This document shows positions 31,222 to 32,256 of a DNA stretch of 32,256 nucleotides, in pieces; position 1 is the stretch's first letter, and every line of letters starts with the position of its first letter. A model generated the notes under the pieces. The model searched no databases and was not told the DNA's origin. It saw nothing but the letters and a program-made list of their open reading frames with translations. Position numbers and translations under genes: made by a program. The DNA comes from an archaeon (GTDB taxonomy: Archaea; Thermoproteota; Thermoprotei; Thermofilales; JAPDKD01): positions 1-32,256 of the forward strand of contig JAPDKD010000118.1 of the NCBI GenBank assembly GCA_029258735.1, written 5' to 3'.

Positions 31222-31941
31222 ATGGACCCATTATTTAAATTAACGGGCCATAGAGGAGCAGCAGCCTTAGCCCCAGAAAACACGCTAAAAAGCTTTAAGA
31301 AAGCCTACGACTGTGGAGCCACCGCAATAGAATTCGACGTCAGACTAACAAAGGACGGCGTTCCCATCATAGTTCATGACGAAAACCTAAGGCGTCTAGC
31401 AGGCATAGACGCCGAAGTATCAAACCTAACATTAAATGAAATCAAAAAAATCAAAATAATGAGCGAAGAACCCATTCCCACTCTAGAAGAGGTACTAGAA
31501 TACGCCTCCGATAGATTAGCCGTAGACATAGAGCTGAAAACCATCGGCGCAGAAAAACAAGTAGTAAAACTCCTAGAAAAATACGGGCTTGAAGAAAGAT
31601 CAATAGTAACGTCCTTCATACCTCTAGCACTGCACAACGTAAAGCAGGAATGCGGAAAGCTAAGGATCGGAATAATATGTGGCGAGTGGGATGAGGAATA
31701 CCTAGACATAGCTAAAAAGCTAGGGGCAGATACAATAATTCCAAACTATAAGTCAATAACACCTTCAATAATAAAGCAAATAAAAAATCGAGGGCTGAAG
31801 ATTTTTCCGTGGACAGTTAATACTGTAGAAGATGCATTAAAACTCGTCAAGGCAGGAGTTGACGGCATAATTACGGATGACCCATGCACTCTATCTCCAC
31901 TCCTGTCACTCAGCTCCAGGAGCCAAAAGCAAACCTATTAA
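31222..31941 (+). CDS. ugpQ: Glycerophosphodiester phosphodiesterase family protein
   Basis: This 239-aa enzyme hydrolyses glycerophosphodiesters such as glycerophosphocholine or glycerophosphoglycerol to glycerol phosphate and an alcohol. The GDPD hallmarks are GHRGAAALAPENT with the catalytic His10 and Arg11, the metal-binding acids in IEFDVRLTKDGVPIIVHDENL, the second catalytic His in HDE, the metal Glu in DIELK, and SIVTSF. It lacks a signal peptide, so it acts inside the cell. ATG 31222 follows the upstream stop by two bases. Its last 36 bases overlap the 3' end of the convergent membrane-protein gene, so the C-terminal Ser/Gln-rich tail (SSRSQKQTY) is unusual and not conserved-looking. 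Archaeal lipids are glycerol-1-phosphate ethers, so it may act in lipid headgroup turnover. Confidence 0.92.
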   Translation: MDPLFKLTGHRGAAALAPENTLKSFKKAYDCGATAIEFDVRLTKDGVPIIVHDENLRRLAGIDAEVSNLTLNEIKKIKIMSEEPIPTLEEVLEYASDRLAVDIELKTIGAEKQVVKLLEKYGLEERSIVTSFIPLALHNVKQECGKLRIGIICGEWDEEYLDIAKKLGADTIIPNYKSITPSIIKQIKNRGLKIFPWTVNTVEDALKLVKAGVDGIITDDPCTLSPLLSLSSRSQKQTY

Positions 31942-32256
31942 CGCCAAAGTCGTACCAATCGCCGATAAAATTGCACCCACAATAATAGACGCGGCGAGGT
32001 CAACCGCCAAAGCTTTCATCCACTTTTTCTTTGTAGCTGAAGATAAGTTTCCTTTTTCTATTCTTTCCCCAAGCTTATACATCTTTAACCCAAAAATTAT
32101 AACAGAAACTATCGTAACTACGGCAGCAGCAAAAACTATGGCCGCCAAGCCGACCCCAACCAAAAAAACGCTACTATTAACTAGCTGCAAAACATTTTTA
32201 ACTCCTTGAAGAGTGATCCCAACTACTCCAGCCGCGACCAAAACTCTAAGCAAGTC
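31906..32256 (-). CDS. Small integral membrane protein (partial at right edge)
   Basis: At least 116 codons are open on the minus strand to the edge of the window. The frame is still open there; a TTG at 32253 could start it, but the gene may well begin beyond the edge. The product has about three hydrophobic segments (VFLVGVGLAAIVFAAAVVTIVSVIIFGLKM, a second near VDLAASIIVGAILSAIG, and TTLALIGLLLAPG), joined by a basic loop EKGNLSSATKKKWMKA. It is probably a real membrane protein; function is unknown. It overlaps the phosphodiesterase 3' end by 36 bp. Confidence 0.65.
   Translation of the reverse strand, partial: DLLRVLVAAGVVGITLQGVKNVLQLVNSSVFLVGVGLAAIVFAAAVVTIVSVIIFGLKMYKLGERIEKGNLSSATKKKWMKALAVDLAASIIVGAILSAIGTTLALIGLLLAPGAE

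Noticed and set aside
1-32256. tRNA, rRNA, CRISPR arrays and insertion sequences
   Set aside because: I saw no T-arm-like GGTTCGAATCC, no regularly spaced repeats, and no transposase or integrase motifs in any frame.

Overview
This 32 kb window looks archaeal. It carries an Orc1/Cdc6 initiator, an archaeal Lhr-type helicase, a single-domain KaiC/RadA-like ATPase and a PadR regulator. Its promoters combine AT-rich TATA boxes about 25 bp upstream of leaderless starts with GGTGA or GGAGGTGA ribosome binding sites inside operons. GC content is moderate. I infer a thermophilic member of the TACK/Thermoproteota group, but nothing here fixes the lineage. There is no rRNA, tRNA, CRISPR array or intact mobile element that I can see, and no stretch over 300 bases lacks a gene.

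Layout. Positions 1-870 hold the polyproline tail of a truncated gene, an unknown 146-aa protein and an acylphosphatase. Positions 882-6863 hold ABC exporter locus A: a minus-strand operon of an Ig-like tethered protein, a MacB-type permease, a MacB-type ATPase with an unusual SHOCT-like tail, and a long coiled-coil extracytoplasmic protein. A PadR repressor diverges from it. Positions 6899-6988 hold a nested, perfectly paired inverted repeat that may be a structured RNA. Positions 6987-12017 carry an Lhr helicase, an atypical Orc1/Cdc6 and a four-CBS protein whose C-terminus looks like a ribosome hibernation (HPF) domain. Positions 12043-18717 carry metabolic and housekeeping genes: a cytosolic transglutaminase-like protein, a ROK sugar kinase, CysRS, an M20 peptidase and a WecC-type nucleotide-sugar dehydrogenase whose start codon appears non-canonical.

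Positions 18855-20962 encode two related zinc-ribbon membrane proteins. Positions 21125-26072 hold ABC exporter locus B: a small winged-helix-like protein, an ATPase, an ABC-2 permease and a membrane-tethered protein of about seven Ig-like repeats. Next come a tiny membrane protein, an SPFH/prohibitin-like protein, an Fe-type alcohol dehydrogenase with a spermidine synthase, a KaiC-like ATPase with a helix-turn-helix partner, a C-glycoside-deglycosidase-beta-like protein with a glycerophosphodiester phosphodiesterase, and a partial membrane protein at the right edge.

The most interesting theme is that two unrelated ABC exporter types (MacB/FtsX and ABC-2) are each packaged with a small winged-helix regulator and a large Ig-like protein anchored by one C-terminal membrane helix. 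This suggests a common design for archaeal surface export or envelope remodelling. Secondary points of interest are the CBS-HPF fusion, the structured inverted repeat, and the dehydrogenase start.
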